Assembly (NCBI GenBank): GCA_030442055.1
Contig: JAUJEB010000001.1
Coordinates: forward strand, 62,001 to 126,000
DNA: 64,000 nt
Source of the DNA: Agaribacillus aureus
GTDB lineage: Bacteria > Bacteroidota > Bacteroidia > Cytophagales > Cyclobacteriaceae
Reading direction: 5' to 3'
The notes below the pieces were generated by a model that saw only the letters and a program-made list of their open reading frames with translations, was not told where the DNA came from and did no database searches. Position numbers and translations under genes: made by a program. Within the stretch, counting starts at the first letter, position 1. The number at the start of each line of letters is the position of its first letter. Below, piece after piece: positions 25,940 to 35,899 of the stretch.

Positions 25940-28591
25940 TTAATAATGAAGAATTGTTAAGGTTCCCTTTTCTTTTGGAATACCGGATCCCAGGTTGATG
26001 ATATAGAAATAGGTCCCGGGAGATAGCAGGCTCCCTTTATAGGTACCATCCCAGCTATTATCGTAATTTTGCCTGTCCAAAACCACCCGGCCCTGTGGGT
26101 CATAAACTTTTACCTCGTTGCCTGGGTAAGTATTGATATTCCACACCACCCAGGTATCATTTTTGGTATCGCCGTTGGGGGTTAAAATATTGTTGGCTTC
26201 GATTAGATATGGGCTTCCATCCATCTGCACGGTATACCCGGCATCCCTTGTACACCCTTCAGCTGTGCTGGCATTTACAATATAAATATAATTCTGATTT
26301 GGCTTTATAGTGATGGTTTCCTCTTTCAGATCACTTAAAATGCCCGGGCCTTCCTGCCAAACGTAACTATAATTACCGGCTCCCTCCACGGTCAGTTCAA
26401 TAAAATCACCGCGAATTACTTTCTCCTCCGGATAATTCGTTGATACTTCGACATCCAATTCATAGGCGGTAATCATAAAAGACCTGCTGAAACTATCCAC
26501 CCCGCCATTTAATGTACCGCCATCGTCCCGGACAGTTACCGTCACATTGGCATCACCAATGATGCCTTCATTGAGCTTATAAGTGATGTTACCGACCCCA
26601 TCCTCTACCTCACTTACCGAAAGTTCGCTGAAAAGGCTACCGTTATCTGTTGTAATCGATAGGCTCAGTTTCTGATCCGCTTCAGGTCCTGGTGTTAAGG
26701 CGTCCAGGGTGATTGTATAGGCATCGCTATAGTTGCAACTACTCCGGTCGGACAGTTCCATCATCGTTGGTGGCTGATTGGTGCCCAATGTGATGGCCTG
26801 TACAACGGCGGTATACGGGACCTCCTGATCTGAGCCAATGCTGTATTCATTAAATGGCCTGACCCTGTAATAATACAATGTTGCCAGTTTTAATTCATCA
26901 TCGGTATAAGCAGTACTGTTTTCACCCACTGAGGCGACAATTGTGAATTGCTCTCCATCCAGAGATCGCTCGATATCGTAGCCTGATTCATTAGCTGCCC
27001 GGTCTGTCCAGGTTAGTTCCACCGCTGTTTCCGATAGCGTCGAGGCCCCTAAAGATTCTGCGGGGAGCGGCAGGTTTTCATCGTAAATGGTGGTAGCATT
27101 TGCCACCAGTGAAAAAAGGGAATTACCCGAGGAACTAATGGCCCTTACCATGTAGTAGTAAGTTGTCAATACCCGCAGGTTATCATCGGTAAACTGGTTG
27201 GTATTGGCTTCGAAGGTGTCAATAATTTCGTAGGTATTCCCATCAGTTGAACGCCATAGCTCATAACCCGATTCGTTGTTGGCTATGTCGTTCCAGCTCA
27301 GGGAAATTGAGTTTTTTGTCACGTTATCAACGGTTAGATCTGTTGGTACCGCCGGAGCATCTACAGGTATACCGAAGATTTGCCACTCAGCCATCTGATA
27401 GGCGTCAGATCCATTGTTAGCGGTCATATTCAACCGAAAAAATTTATAGGTATTGGTATTTTGGAAGCTAAAGGTCCTTTCCTGAAACCTGGACGGAAAA
27501 TCTTCATTTGCCCGGGTATCAAGTACGATCCAACTGGCGCCGTCATCAGATCCCTCGAATGTCCAGTCTTTAGGATCTCTGCTATCGGCGTCATTCGCAG
27601 AAGTAATACTATATTTTGTTACCAGGTTTTTTGAAGAAGTGGACTCATACTGGGTCCACAGCGTGGCAGTATTCCCAACCAGAAACTTCGTATTGACATT
27701 ATTGTCAATAAACTTTGGCGAGTCCTCATTGACGTTATCATTCTCTTTGGAAACAGTCAGGGTCCCTCCATCATCTGTAATATCCCACGGTGCGCCACTG
27801 TAATCCAGTGTGCTAATTTCCGCAACCGGGGCAAAGTCAGAACTGCCAAAGGAATTATAGCTTCGAATACGATAATAATAAGTAGTAGCCTGACTAAGGT
27901 CACTTTCATAATAGCTTACCGTATTGGCAGGCAACTCGGCAATTTGCTGAAATGTGACATTGTCAGCAGACCTCTCTAATTGAAACCCTCCTTCCAAATT
28001 GCTTTGATCTTCCCAGGTGAGTATTACCTCATTTCCTGCGGTAGACAGGGCATTTAGACCGGTAGGAGCATCAGGAGCACTTGCCGCCAGCAATCGCCAT
28101 TCTCCCAGCTGAAAAGTACCCGAACCGTTCAAAGCACTGATTTTAAGCCGATAATATTCAAAGGCTACATCGTTCTCAATGTCATAAGACGTAGTATTAA
28201 ACCTCCCTCCTAACTGCATGTTAGAGCGTGTATCCAAGACCGTCCAGTCCGTGCCATTGTGGGAACCTTCAAAAGTCCAGTCTTTTGGATCTCTTTCGGG
28301 GGCATCATTACCCGAGGTGAGTGTATAAATCCCAACTATGGCGGGGGTATTGAGCTGAAATTGTATCCACTGCAAATTATTACCGGCAAAATCCGATAAA
28401 AATTTCGTTTGAATATCATTGTCAATCACCTTGGCAGACCCTTCTGCTGCACCGCTGCCACCACCGTTCTCCTCCAGCACAGTAAGGGTTCCTCCCGTGG
28501 CTGTAATATCCTGAGCGAAGGCATGCGCCGCGCCTACAAATAGAAAGGCAACGCAAAGCCCAACACTTTTTATATATATACTAATTTTCAT
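25940..28591 (-). CDS. Large secreted discoidin/fibronectin protein with CHU_C type IX tail
   Basis: 883 residues with a signal peptide (ending HAFAQD). Two related discoidin (F5/8 type C)-like regions lie at about 28-170 and 268-405 (DPKDWTFEGSHNGTDWTVLD and DPKDWTFEGSDDGASWIVLD). Each is followed by a fibronectin type III domain (NEVILTWEDQSNLEGG; ISLSWNDIANNESGYELWRS), then a third FN3 (ELTWTDRAANESGYDIERS). Cadherin/Ig-like strands follow, and the C-terminal ~85 residues (ILTPNGDTKNDTWVVWNI, EVKVYDPQGRVVLDRQ, GTYFYIINLG) are the gliding-motility-associated type B sorting domain. It is probably a surface glycan-binding protein of the mannan locus, exported with the neighbouring PorP/SprF-like protein. 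Confidence 0.9.
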   Translation of the reverse strand: MKISIYIKSVGLCVAFLFVGAAHAFAQDITATGGTLTVLEENGGGSGAAEGSAKVIDNDIQTKFLSDFAGNNLQWIQFQLNTPAIVGIYTLTSGNDAPERDPKDWTFEGSHNGTDWTVLDTRSNMQLGGRFNTTSYDIENDVAFEYYRLKISALNGSGTFQLGEWRLLAASAPDAPTGLNALSTAGNEVILTWEDQSNLEGGFQLERSADNVTFQQIAELPANTVSYYESDLSQATTYYYRIRSYNSFGSSDFAPVAEISTLDYSGAPWDITDDGGTLTVSKENDNVNEDSPKFIDNNVNTKFLVGNTATLWTQYESTSSKNLVTKYSITSANDADSRDPKDWTFEGSDDGASWIVLDTRANEDFPSRFQERTFSFQNTNTYKFFRLNMTANNGSDAYQMAEWQIFGIPVDAPAVPTDLTVDNVTKNSISLSWNDIANNESGYELWRSTDGNTYEIIDTFEANTNQFTDDNLRVLTTYYYMVRAISSSGNSLFSLVANATTIYDENLPLPAESLGASTLSETAVELTWTDRAANESGYDIERSLDGEQFTIVASVGENSTAYTDDELKLATLYYYRVRPFNEYSIGSDQEVPYTAVVQAITLGTNQPPTMMELSDRSSCNYSDAYTITLDALTPGPEADQKLSLSITTDNGSLFSELSVSEVEDGVGNITYKLNEGIIGDANVTVTVRDDGGTLNGGVDSFSRSFMITAYELDVEVSTNYPEEKVIRGDFIELTVEGAGNYSYVWQEGPGILSDLKEETITIKPNQNYIYIVNASTAEGCTRDAGYTVQMDGSPYLIEANNILTPNGDTKNDTWVVWNINTYPGNEVKVYDPQGRVVLDRQNYDNSWDGTYKGSLLSPGTYFYIINLGSGIPKEKGTLTILHY

Positions 28592-28669
28592 TTATTCAAA
28601 ATTTTATAGATTAATAAGACTGCCAAAAAGCGGCGTCTCCAAATCGATATACTAAAACAAATAACAGGC

Positions 28670-30484
28670 CTACCAACCGGTATTTTGAACCAGTTTGTTG
28701 TTGGTGTTTATATCATTCTGTGGCAATGGCCACAAATAATGCCGCTTGTTAAACACGCGATTTTCAAATGGGACTTTTGTATAAAAATCAGCAATATCAG
28801 CGGCATTGATATCCAGCCCCATGGTAGGCCCATTAAAAGCCTCGTGGGCAATTTTCCACCTTCGCGCGTCAAAATAACGTACATTTTCAAAGGCCAATTC
28901 CACCCGTCGTTCTTTCCTGATAGCCTCTCTCATGGCTTCCTTATTTCCCGGGGCCTCCAGCCCGGAAGAACCATATTCTGGAATTCCTGCTCTGTTTCTG
29001 ATCAAATTGATATACGTCAGAACATCGGGATGTCCTGGAGATGTTTCATTCAGCGCCTCTGCATAATCCAGGTAAATTTCGGCTAATCGCAACATACTAT
29101 TGGCCCTGTTCCCACTTGTCCAGCTGCCTAGTCCCATATTTTTCCTGACGATGTATCCCGTTGGGGAATAATCATTACCACCGGCTTTTCTTCCCGAATT
29201 TCCTTCATACCAGGTCCTTGTGACAATATCACCTGTATTCCGGTTAAGCCACAGCGTGTTATCATAAGTAATTCCCGTATAAAACCGGGGTTCTCTGTTT
29301 ACCCACTGGTTAAAAACCTCACGTTCGGCGATGTCATAAGGCGCTCTGAAATTGCTGAATCCTGATTCCTGGTAACCGGATTCCGGATCGTCGATAGATC
29401 GTCCGTTAGCCATAAAGTAAGCATCAACCATTGCTTGTGTGGCACCAAGCCCACCGCTTCCCCTGGCCTCGCCAGAGCTACCGGAGTGAAATGGCGTCAT
29501 TTCATATTGCCTTGACCCCACGTCAGCGGCGGGGCGCGCCATGATTATTTCCTCATTCCACTCATCCAACATGACATCCCTCGTAGATAAATAGGGATCA
29601 AATTGTCCTTCGCTATTACTTTTTCTAAATAAACTAAAAGTGCCGGGCACAAACTCGTCAATAAATTCTTTGTATGATGCAGCTGCTATTTTCCACTTGT
29701 TTTCATCGTATGTCTGGCTTATGAGTGGTGATCCATCCTCATTGATCAAATCGGCGTAATCACTGTTTCCATTAAACAGCGGGCTTGCCGCCAATAACAA
29801 AACCTGGGATCTGATAGCCATGGCATACGGCCTGGTGATCCTGCCATAGGCGTCGTCATTGGCCGGCACATCAGGTAAATCGATCATAGCCTCATCCAGT
29901 TCGCTGACAACGTAATCGACGCATTCGTCAAACGAACTTCTTGTAAGCTGAACCTCGGTGATGTCGGCATCCGGAGAAATGGGGGTATCGGGAACTAAAA
30001 CCACCGGACCAAACAGGCGCATCAGGTGGAAGTAATAAATGGCTCTTAATGCCCGGGCCTCAGCCTTGTACTGAATTTCCAATTGCGCAACGCAATCCAG
30101 ACATTCGTGCACGTGTTCAATAAAAAAACTGGCTTTGCGAATGCCCCTGTAAAAGTTGGTCCATTTATCGTTGACAAATCCGGTGGTCGGATTCCACGTT
30201 CCGATATTCATGTCATTGCTAAGGACAAATGACCATACATATTCAGCTTCATCGGATCCTCCCGTCCATGGTCCGGCATTATTTGACAGGAACCGCTGCG
30301 ATAACTCGTCCGGAAGCACCGAAAAGACGTTGGCCAGATATTGCTCCACCGTACTTTCATTGGCAAAAGTTTGTTCCAAGGTAAGCCTGTCATCGGGAAC
30401 CTGGTCAAGATAATCGCCACATGAAATCCCCAGTACACTCATTAATACTGTCGTAATCAGTAGTTTTATATTTAATATTTTCAT
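28670..30484 (-). CDS. SusD/RagB-family lipoprotein of the mannan locus
   Basis: 604 residues, long for SusD, with a lipoprotein signal (LMSVLGISC, cysteine 22). SusD landmarks are DYLDQVPDDRLTLEQTFANE, KAEARALRAIYYFHLMRLFGPV, SMLRLAEIYLDYAEALNE, YINLIRNRAGIPEYG, KERRVELAFENVRYFDARRW and LWPLPQNDINTN. It captures mannan oligosaccharides at the surface with the SusC gene 5 bases upstream. Large SusD proteins usually bear extra loops for branched glycans. Confidence 0.95.
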   Translation of the reverse strand: MKILNIKLLITTVLMSVLGISCGDYLDQVPDDRLTLEQTFANESTVEQYLANVFSVLPDELSQRFLSNNAGPWTGGSDEAEYVWSFVLSNDMNIGTWNPTTGFVNDKWTNFYRGIRKASFFIEHVHECLDCVAQLEIQYKAEARALRAIYYFHLMRLFGPVVLVPDTPISPDADITEVQLTRSSFDECVDYVVSELDEAMIDLPDVPANDDAYGRITRPYAMAIRSQVLLLAASPLFNGNSDYADLINEDGSPLISQTYDENKWKIAAASYKEFIDEFVPGTFSLFRKSNSEGQFDPYLSTRDVMLDEWNEEIIMARPAADVGSRQYEMTPFHSGSSGEARGSGGLGATQAMVDAYFMANGRSIDDPESGYQESGFSNFRAPYDIAEREVFNQWVNREPRFYTGITYDNTLWLNRNTGDIVTRTWYEGNSGRKAGGNDYSPTGYIVRKNMGLGSWTSGNRANSMLRLAEIYLDYAEALNETSPGHPDVLTYINLIRNRAGIPEYGSSGLEAPGNKEAMREAIRKERRVELAFENVRYFDARRWKIAHEAFNGPTMGLDINAADIADFYTKVPFENRVFNKRHYLWPLPQNDINTNNKLVQNTGW

Positions 30485-30489
30485 GTCCG

Positions 30490-33400
30490 TTAAAATTCTA
30501 TGTTTACACCTAGAGAGAAGATTGTGCTATTGGGGTACCGCGCTCCATTGGAAGTAAGGAGTTCGGGATCCCAGATATCAAATTTGCTGAATGTAAGCAA
30601 GTTTACCCCTCTCATATAAACCCTGGCATTTTTCATTTTTAAATACCCGGCAATATGCGATGGTAAGGTATAACCGATCTCAGCCGTTTTTAAGCGAAGA
30701 AAATCGATATCCCGCAACCACCAGGTGCTTGTCTGGGTATTGTTATTCTGTCCTACGGCAGCAGATCCATAGGAAAGTCTTGGATACATAGCTTCAGGGT
30801 TGGGATTTTCTCCGGTCCAACGATCCAAGGCTACCTTGTAAAGGTTAGCGCCACCACCATCTCCTCTAAAAGGAATAATGCCGGTGCCGCTCAAAATAAT
30901 GTCTGCCTCGGCTTGCCCCTGAAAAAATAAGCTCATATCCAAGTTTCTATAGCCCAGGCTAACTCCGAAACCGTAAGTAAGCGCCGGGACGTCACCCTGA
31001 CCAATCTGAATTTGATCGAAGGCGTCAATTCGGCCATCTTCATTGAGATCTTTATATTTGATATCTCCGGGCATTATCTGCCCGAACTGTTCCGCAAATT
31101 CTCCGTCTGTCGTGGTGATATACCCGTCGCCATCCGTATCGTCTTCAAAAGTGAAGAGCCTTTCGGCGATGAATCCGTAACGGGCGAGCACCGGGTCACC
31201 CCGTCGCTCCAACCATTCATAAAGTTGTTCAGGCTGGCCATTTTCCAATATTTTATTTCTGTTGTAGGAAAAAGTTCCTCTGAAACCGACCACCAAATCC
31301 TTGAAACTCTTGTTGAAGTTAATCGAGCCATCAAAACCCTTGTTTTCAACAATACCAATATTGCCAAACGGATTAGTGCTCAAGCCAACGTAGTTCGGAA
31401 TATCGGCCCTGCCCAAGAAGGCTCCCTCAGTATATTCCTTAAATACATCCACGATGATGCCCAAACTATAATTGAACATATTGATCTCAATGCCTAAGTC
31501 TTGCTTGCGGGCCTCTGCCCATGTGACATCAACCGCATAAGAATCTTCAAAGATCCCGTCATACCTGATCCTGTTCTTCCCATAGGTATAACCACTATCT
31601 CCACTTCTGATCACCTCACCTATAAAAGCAAACCTTCCGGCGCCCGACGCCGAGCCCACTTTACCATCCGTATACCTCACCTTAAGAAAATCTATGACAT
31701 TCGTAAGGGGCTCAAAGAACTTTTCGTTGGAAATTGCCCAGCCAAAACCAAAAGCAGGGAAAAAGCCATATCGTTTTGAAGGTGCAAAATTCTCAGATCC
31801 ATTATAGCCGGCATTAAATTCAATAAAATACCGATCATCGTAGGAGTAGGTAATTCTTCCCGCCAGCCCCTGGTTCCTGTAGGGTATTGACTCTGTGAAA
31901 TCTCCCGCAAAAGCGTTCAAATAATCTGATCTGTTAAACAACAGTAAACCGCCGACCCGGTGCCGATCAAAAGCCCTGTCGTAATTCAAAGAAGTCTCCA
32001 TGTAAAATCTCCTGTTACCACCATTGCTGCGACTGTAGCTCAGAAAGTTTTGTCCCTGGAAGGTTGGCACCGTACCCAAATTCAAGGTCCCATCCGGATT
32101 CCTGGGGTTATTTACGTCTACAATCCAGGTATCTTCACGTTTTCGCCGTTGGATGCGATGTTCATTATAAACATCAAAGGCAAACATGGTTGTAACGGAA
32201 AGCCCTTCCGTAAATCCGGATAAATCCTGTGTAACCCTAAGGTTGGAATACAACTGGTTGCGGTTGTGATTTTGATATCCCCTCAAAGTAGCATCCGCAT
32301 AAGGATTTCTCATCCCGCCATTAGGACTCCTTCCGGGTACATAACCGCCGGGATACATCACCGGGTATTCCACGGGACTCACTTCGAGCGCACCGTTGAA
32401 TATAGTATTTGCCGATTCGCCGGGGTAGTTGCCATCTGCCAAATATCCCTGAATTCCAAGATCCACTTTGGTGGTAGGTGTCAGATTCATATTGATATTG
32501 GTGGTGACATTATATCTTGTAAAGCGGGCCGATGAGTTGTACTGTGCCAGGGCATCGGTATTGTACAGGCCAGTTTCATCATAATAGCCCAATGAAACAT
32601 AATATTTTGAAGTAGCCGAACCGCCATTGACATTCAAACTTGCCTGGCGATTATTTCCGTGATCGCGAAACACTTCTTCCATCCAGTTTACATCCGGATA
32701 CACAAAGGGGTCGTATTTGCTTTCTGTTCTCTCGATGACTTCCTGGCTGTATCGCGGTGCTTCTCCCCGGGTGGTGAGGGCCTCGTTTGATAATTTCATA
32801 TAATCCACACCGCCCAACAATTCCGGCGTTTTGGTAAACATGGTAATGCCCTGGTTATAATCAAATACAACTTTGGGTTTTCCTTCCTTCCCTTTTTTTG
32901 TGTTTATCAAAATCACCCCATTGGCCCCTCTAACGCCGTATACGGCCGTGGCAGAGGCATCTTTTAAAATGGTGAATGACTCAATATCCTGGGGTTCTAT
33001 GTTGTTCATAGACCGTTCTACCCCATCGACCAAGACAAGGGGATTACTGCCACCGCTCATAGTAGAAATGCCCCTGATCCAAATATCAGCGCCATCATAG
33101 CCAGGTTCTCCTGAGCGTTGAACCCCGGTAATGCCAGCCAGGCGCCCTGCCAACATGGTGCTGATGTTGGCAACCGGGTGATCGAGCTCTCTTGCGGGAA
33201 TACTGGATTGTGCTCCCGTGAAACTAATCTTCCTTTGCTCACCGTAGCCAACAACGATAATATCTTCCAACGCCTGAATATCAGGAGACATCTCGATATT
33301 TAGCTCGGACTTCCCATTTACCGGTATTTCCTGGGGCAGATAACCTACAAAAGAGAAAATAAGTATCGCGTTGTCATCTACTACATCGAGCTGAAATATA

Positions 33401-33903
33401 CCTGACGCATCAGTTATCGTGCCGTTGGAGGTTCCTTTTTCCAGGATTGAAACGCCGGGCAGGGCTTCGCCATTTTCATCGCTTACTTTCCCGGTCACCG
33501 TCACCTTTGCGATGATTTCATGTATAAATTGGGTCCCTTTTGGCTTTGATACGAATATTTGATTACCAATTCGTTTGAAACTCAAGCGGTTACTTGTGGA
33601 AATTCCCTGTAAAACCTCTCTAAGAGATTTTCCGGAAGTCTCCTGGTCGACTTTTTTGTTTAATCCTACTTTGCCCTCTTCGTAGGCAAATTTCAGATCT
33701 GATTGTTTGGTGATTTGCCGAAAGGCACTTCTCAGGGTTTGATTGTGAAGATCTAATGACAGATAAATTTTATCCATCGGAAGTTGGGATTGGGCCTCCC
33801 CGTCTGATGCGATCAATACACTGGACAGAATCGTCTGAATGATTAATCCGTATATGGCATACTTAGACATTAAATATATTTTTTGTAAAATTTTAAATTT
33901 CAT
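30490..33903 (-). CDS. SusC/RagA-family transporter with STN signalling domain
   Basis: 1137 residues. After the signal region (residues 1-37) comes an STN (secretin/TonB N-terminal) domain at about 45-120 (TLRSAFRQITKQSDLKFAYEE, KSLREVLQGISTSNRLSFKR). Then follow the carboxypeptidase-regulatory-like domain (VTGKVSDENGEALPGVSILEK), TonB-box-like LEDIIVVGYGEQRKISFTGA, plug (LVDGVERSMNNIEPQDIESF) and the barrel to LGVNIEF. The STN domain touches the FecR anti-sigma in the periplasm, so substrate import activates the ECF sigma factor encoded just upstream. It forms the transporter pair with the SusD gene 5 bases downstream. A start at the internal ATG of residue 12 is also possible. Confidence 0.96.
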   Translation of the reverse strand: MKFKILQKIYLMSKYAIYGLIIQTILSSVLIASDGEAQSQLPMDKIYLSLDLHNQTLRSAFRQITKQSDLKFAYEEGKVGLNKKVDQETSGKSLREVLQGISTSNRLSFKRIGNQIFVSKPKGTQFIHEIIAKVTVTGKVSDENGEALPGVSILEKGTSNGTITDASGIFQLDVVDDNAILIFSFVGYLPQEIPVNGKSELNIEMSPDIQALEDIIVVGYGEQRKISFTGAQSSIPARELDHPVANISTMLAGRLAGITGVQRSGEPGYDGADIWIRGISTMSGGSNPLVLVDGVERSMNNIEPQDIESFTILKDASATAVYGVRGANGVILINTKKGKEGKPKVVFDYNQGITMFTKTPELLGGVDYMKLSNEALTTRGEAPRYSQEVIERTESKYDPFVYPDVNWMEEVFRDHGNNRQASLNVNGGSATSKYYVSLGYYDETGLYNTDALAQYNSSARFTRYNVTTNINMNLTPTTKVDLGIQGYLADGNYPGESANTIFNGALEVSPVEYPVMYPGGYVPGRSPNGGMRNPYADATLRGYQNHNRNQLYSNLRVTQDLSGFTEGLSVTTMFAFDVYNEHRIQRRKREDTWIVDVNNPRNPDGTLNLGTVPTFQGQNFLSYSRSNGGNRRFYMETSLNYDRAFDRHRVGGLLLFNRSDYLNAFAGDFTESIPYRNQGLAGRITYSYDDRYFIEFNAGYNGSENFAPSKRYGFFPAFGFGWAISNEKFFEPLTNVIDFLKVRYTDGKVGSASGAGRFAFIGEVIRSGDSGYTYGKNRIRYDGIFEDSYAVDVTWAEARKQDLGIEINMFNYSLGIIVDVFKEYTEGAFLGRADIPNYVGLSTNPFGNIGIVENKGFDGSINFNKSFKDLVVGFRGTFSYNRNKILENGQPEQLYEWLERRGDPVLARYGFIAERLFTFEDDTDGDGYITTTDGEFAEQFGQIMPGDIKYKDLNEDGRIDAFDQIQIGQGDVPALTYGFGVSLGYRNLDMSLFFQGQAEADIILSGTGIIPFRGDGGGANLYKVALDRWTGENPNPEAMYPRLSYGSAAVGQNNNTQTSTWWLRDIDFLRLKTAEIGYTLPSHIAGYLKMKNARVYMRGVNLLTFSKFDIWDPELLTSNGARYPNSTIFSLGVNIEF

Positions 33904-33916
33904 ACTTTTATAGTAA

Positions 33917-33994
33917 TAAGGTATAACATACTTTATAGGAATGGAACTCTCTTGATCTTATGTGGAAATGGGAAACGGAGAGTTCCTTTTTTTT
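33917..33994 (+). ncRNA. Candidate antisense small RNA opposite the susC leader (DonS-like)
   Basis: The plus strand between fecR and susC ends in a strong intrinsic terminator (33943-33994) although no plus-strand gene lies before it. A weak promoter-like pair is TTTTG near 33881-33885 and TACTTTTA at 33903-33910, which would give an RNA of roughly 75-80 bases fully antisense to the susC 5' leader. Bacteroides PULs with sigma/anti-sigma control carry cis-antisense RNAs of this size and place (DonS family) that repress the locus. The promoter spacing is not ideal, so this is an inference from the terminator and position. Confidence 0.45.
33943..33994 (+). terminator. Intrinsic terminator on the strand opposite susC
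   Basis: GGAACTCTC (33943-33951) and GAGAGTTCC (33978-33986) form a perfect 9-bp stem followed directly by eight T (33987-33994) on the plus strand. On the minus strand the T run lies before the hairpin, so it cannot terminate the fecR transcript in the usual way. Confidence 0.7.
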
Positions 33995-34031
33995 GAGGCT
34001 ATTAATCAGGGTTAAATAGTATCATAGTTTT

Positions 34032-35045
34032 TTATTTTGTGAAAATCTTTATTTGTTGTCCTTTTATTTCAAATTCAAATCCCAGGGAATGGCTTATTCC
34101 CGACAGTATATTTTCAAGGCTCATATTCTCAAATTCACCGGTAAAGCCATCTGAGACGATATGCTGATCGTAGATAAATTCAACGCCATACCAGTGCTCT
34201 AGCTCATTGACAATTTCTTCAAAGGATGCTTTGTTAAATCTGATGATATTTTCTTTCCAGGCCAGCTTGTAGTAAGGATCAAAGGAAGCCATGGTCAATT
34301 GTCCTGTAGACCGGTTAAGCACCGCTTCCGTATTGGGCGATAAGGTGAGTTTGACGCTGTCGTTTCTAATCACTTCCACTTTTCCGGAAACCAGTGAGAC
34401 GTCCAAAGTCTCTTCTTCCGGGTAAAATCTAATATTGAAGGAGGTGCCAAGCACCCGTACATCCAGGTTTCCGACATGCACAATAAAAGGTCTGTTTTCA
34501 TCCCTTTTGACATCGAAAAAGGCCTCACCTTTCAGATAAACTTCTCTTGAATCAGCGGCAAATGTGCCGGGATAAATCAACGAACTTTGCGTGTTCATTT
34601 TTACCATGGTACTGTCTTTAAGCAAAAGTTTAGCTCTTTGCCCTTTTGCGGTACTACGTTCTATATTCGATATTGCGTCAGGTTCCCGAACGGAGGTTTT
34701 ATTGGTGGTTATTAATAACGGTATCAATACAATTGCTGAAATAGCTGCCGCCGCCACGTATCTCCACGTTGATTTGGTAGAGGGTTTACCTGTTTTTATC
34801 GTTTTATCAGCTTCGATAACAGACCGGAATCTCGTCAATTCCTCACTGAATTCCTGTGGAGGGATTTTAACATATAATTGATCGATTACTGCTTTGCCTT
34901 CTTGAAGCATTTGTTCTTTTTCCGGGTAAAGCTTCAAAAACTCTTCCCATATCACCCTGTCGGCCTCCGATCCATCGCGAACATATCGCTGGAAAGACTC
35001 ATCCTGCACCAAATCTTCTAATGTATAATCCTTCAAATTTTTCAT
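34032..35045 (-). CDS. FecR-family anti-sigma factor
   Basis: 337 residues. A cytoplasmic N-terminal helical part (residues 1-80) binds the sigma factor. One membrane helix lies at about 90-107 (YVAAAAISAIVLIPLLIT). The periplasmic FecR beta domain at about 125-225 has AKLLLKDSTMVKMNTQSSLIYP, REVYLKGEAFFDV and DVRVLGTSFNIR. The C-terminal DUF4974-type domain at about 265-337 (KASFEEIVNELEHWYGVEFIY, LSGISHSLGFEFEIKG) resembles STN and contacts the SusC signalling domain. It sits between the sigma gene and the STN-containing SusC gene, the standard order. Confidence 0.95.
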   Translation of the reverse strand: MKNLKDYTLEDLVQDESFQRYVRDGSEADRVIWEEFLKLYPEKEQMLQEGKAVIDQLYVKIPPQEFSEELTRFRSVIEADKTIKTGKPSTKSTWRYVAAAAISAIVLIPLLITTNKTSVREPDAISNIERSTAKGQRAKLLLKDSTMVKMNTQSSLIYPGTFAADSREVYLKGEAFFDVKRDENRPFIVHVGNLDVRVLGTSFNIRFYPEEETLDVSLVSGKVEVIRNDSVKLTLSPNTEAVLNRSTGQLTMASFDPYYKLAWKENIIRFNKASFEEIVNELEHWYGVEFIYDQHIVSDGFTGEFENMSLENILSGISHSLGFEFEIKGQQIKIFTK

Positions 35046-35251
35046 TCTTGCACACTTTTATACACATGATACATGAGCAAGAAAACGGTACTCCCTTTTT
35101 TAAGTCTTTTTTATTCACAGTTACCGACAGGTCAGCCGCAGCAACTCCCCAGAGCAATTCCATCTGGATTTATCATTTGATTTGAAAAATGATAGAGACG
35201 AAGATTAAGGTAAAATAACGCTGGAATGGGAAGGCGCCTGGCAAAGATCGC

Positions 35252-35899
35252 TTATATAAAAAAGTAAGCGATCATTATTATTACCGCAATGATCATTTCC
35301 CGTAACTTTTTAATGGCTTTATGCGAAAGGTTTTTAACGGATTGGTAATTGATGGATTTTCTTTCGGATATTTCTTTGTAAGAAAGCCCTTCGTAAAACA
35401 CCATGAAGATAATTTCTTTTTGACTTTTGCTTAGTGAGGAAACTGATTTATCCAGTTTTGCCAGTTGTTCATCACTTTTTTCCCTGTCAATCAATTGATA
35501 TTCAAACGAAAAAACAGGTTCATACTGGTATACTTTATTATTGTATATATCGCTGGTCCTGGAAGTTTTTTTCAATTCCCTCATCAGCTTATTCCACAAA
35601 GACTGGAGGAGATAAGACCTCACCTTTTTCACTTTACTCAACCTGGCACGGGATGCCCAAATATTGGTAAAAACTTCCTGAATGCTGTCCTTGGTCAGGT
35701 CTTTGTCCTGACAGACCTTCACACCGTAAGCATAAAGGATGTGATAATGCCGTTTATACAGTTTGACCATGGCCCCTGTGTCTTCTTTCCGAATCATATC
35801 CCACAGCTGCACGTCGGACAAATCACTGGTATTCAGGCTTTCCTTTAATGCAGACAAATCGGAAATAGTGTCGGTAGAGAACACGTTGTTCAGATCCAT
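35252..35899 (-). CDS. ECF-type RNA polymerase sigma factor
   Basis: 215 residues. Sigma region 2 is visible at about 45-110 (AMVKLYKRHYHILYAYGVKV, SIQEVFTNIWASRARL), and region 4 at about 145-200 (LSKSQKEIIFMVFYEGLSYKEI, YQSVKNLSHKAIKKLREMI). The hydrophobic C-terminal tail (IIAVIIMIAYFFI) is common in Bacteroidota FecI-like sigma factors. It should drive expression of the mannan locus when released by FecR, encoded 206 bases downstream. Confidence 0.95.
   Translation of the reverse strand: MDLNNVFSTDTISDLSALKESLNTSDLSDVQLWDMIRKEDTGAMVKLYKRHYHILYAYGVKVCQDKDLTKDSIQEVFTNIWASRARLSKVKKVRSYLLQSLWNKLMRELKKTSRTSDIYNNKVYQYEPVFSFEYQLIDREKSDEQLAKLDKSVSSLSKSQKEIIFMVFYEGLSYKEISERKSINYQSVKNLSHKAIKKLREMIIAVIIMIAYFFI

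Noticed and set aside
31012-31497. 161-codon frame antisense to the STN-type susC, and similar antisense frames in other susC genes
   Set aside because: Shadows of strongly coding sequence on the other strand; no independent features.
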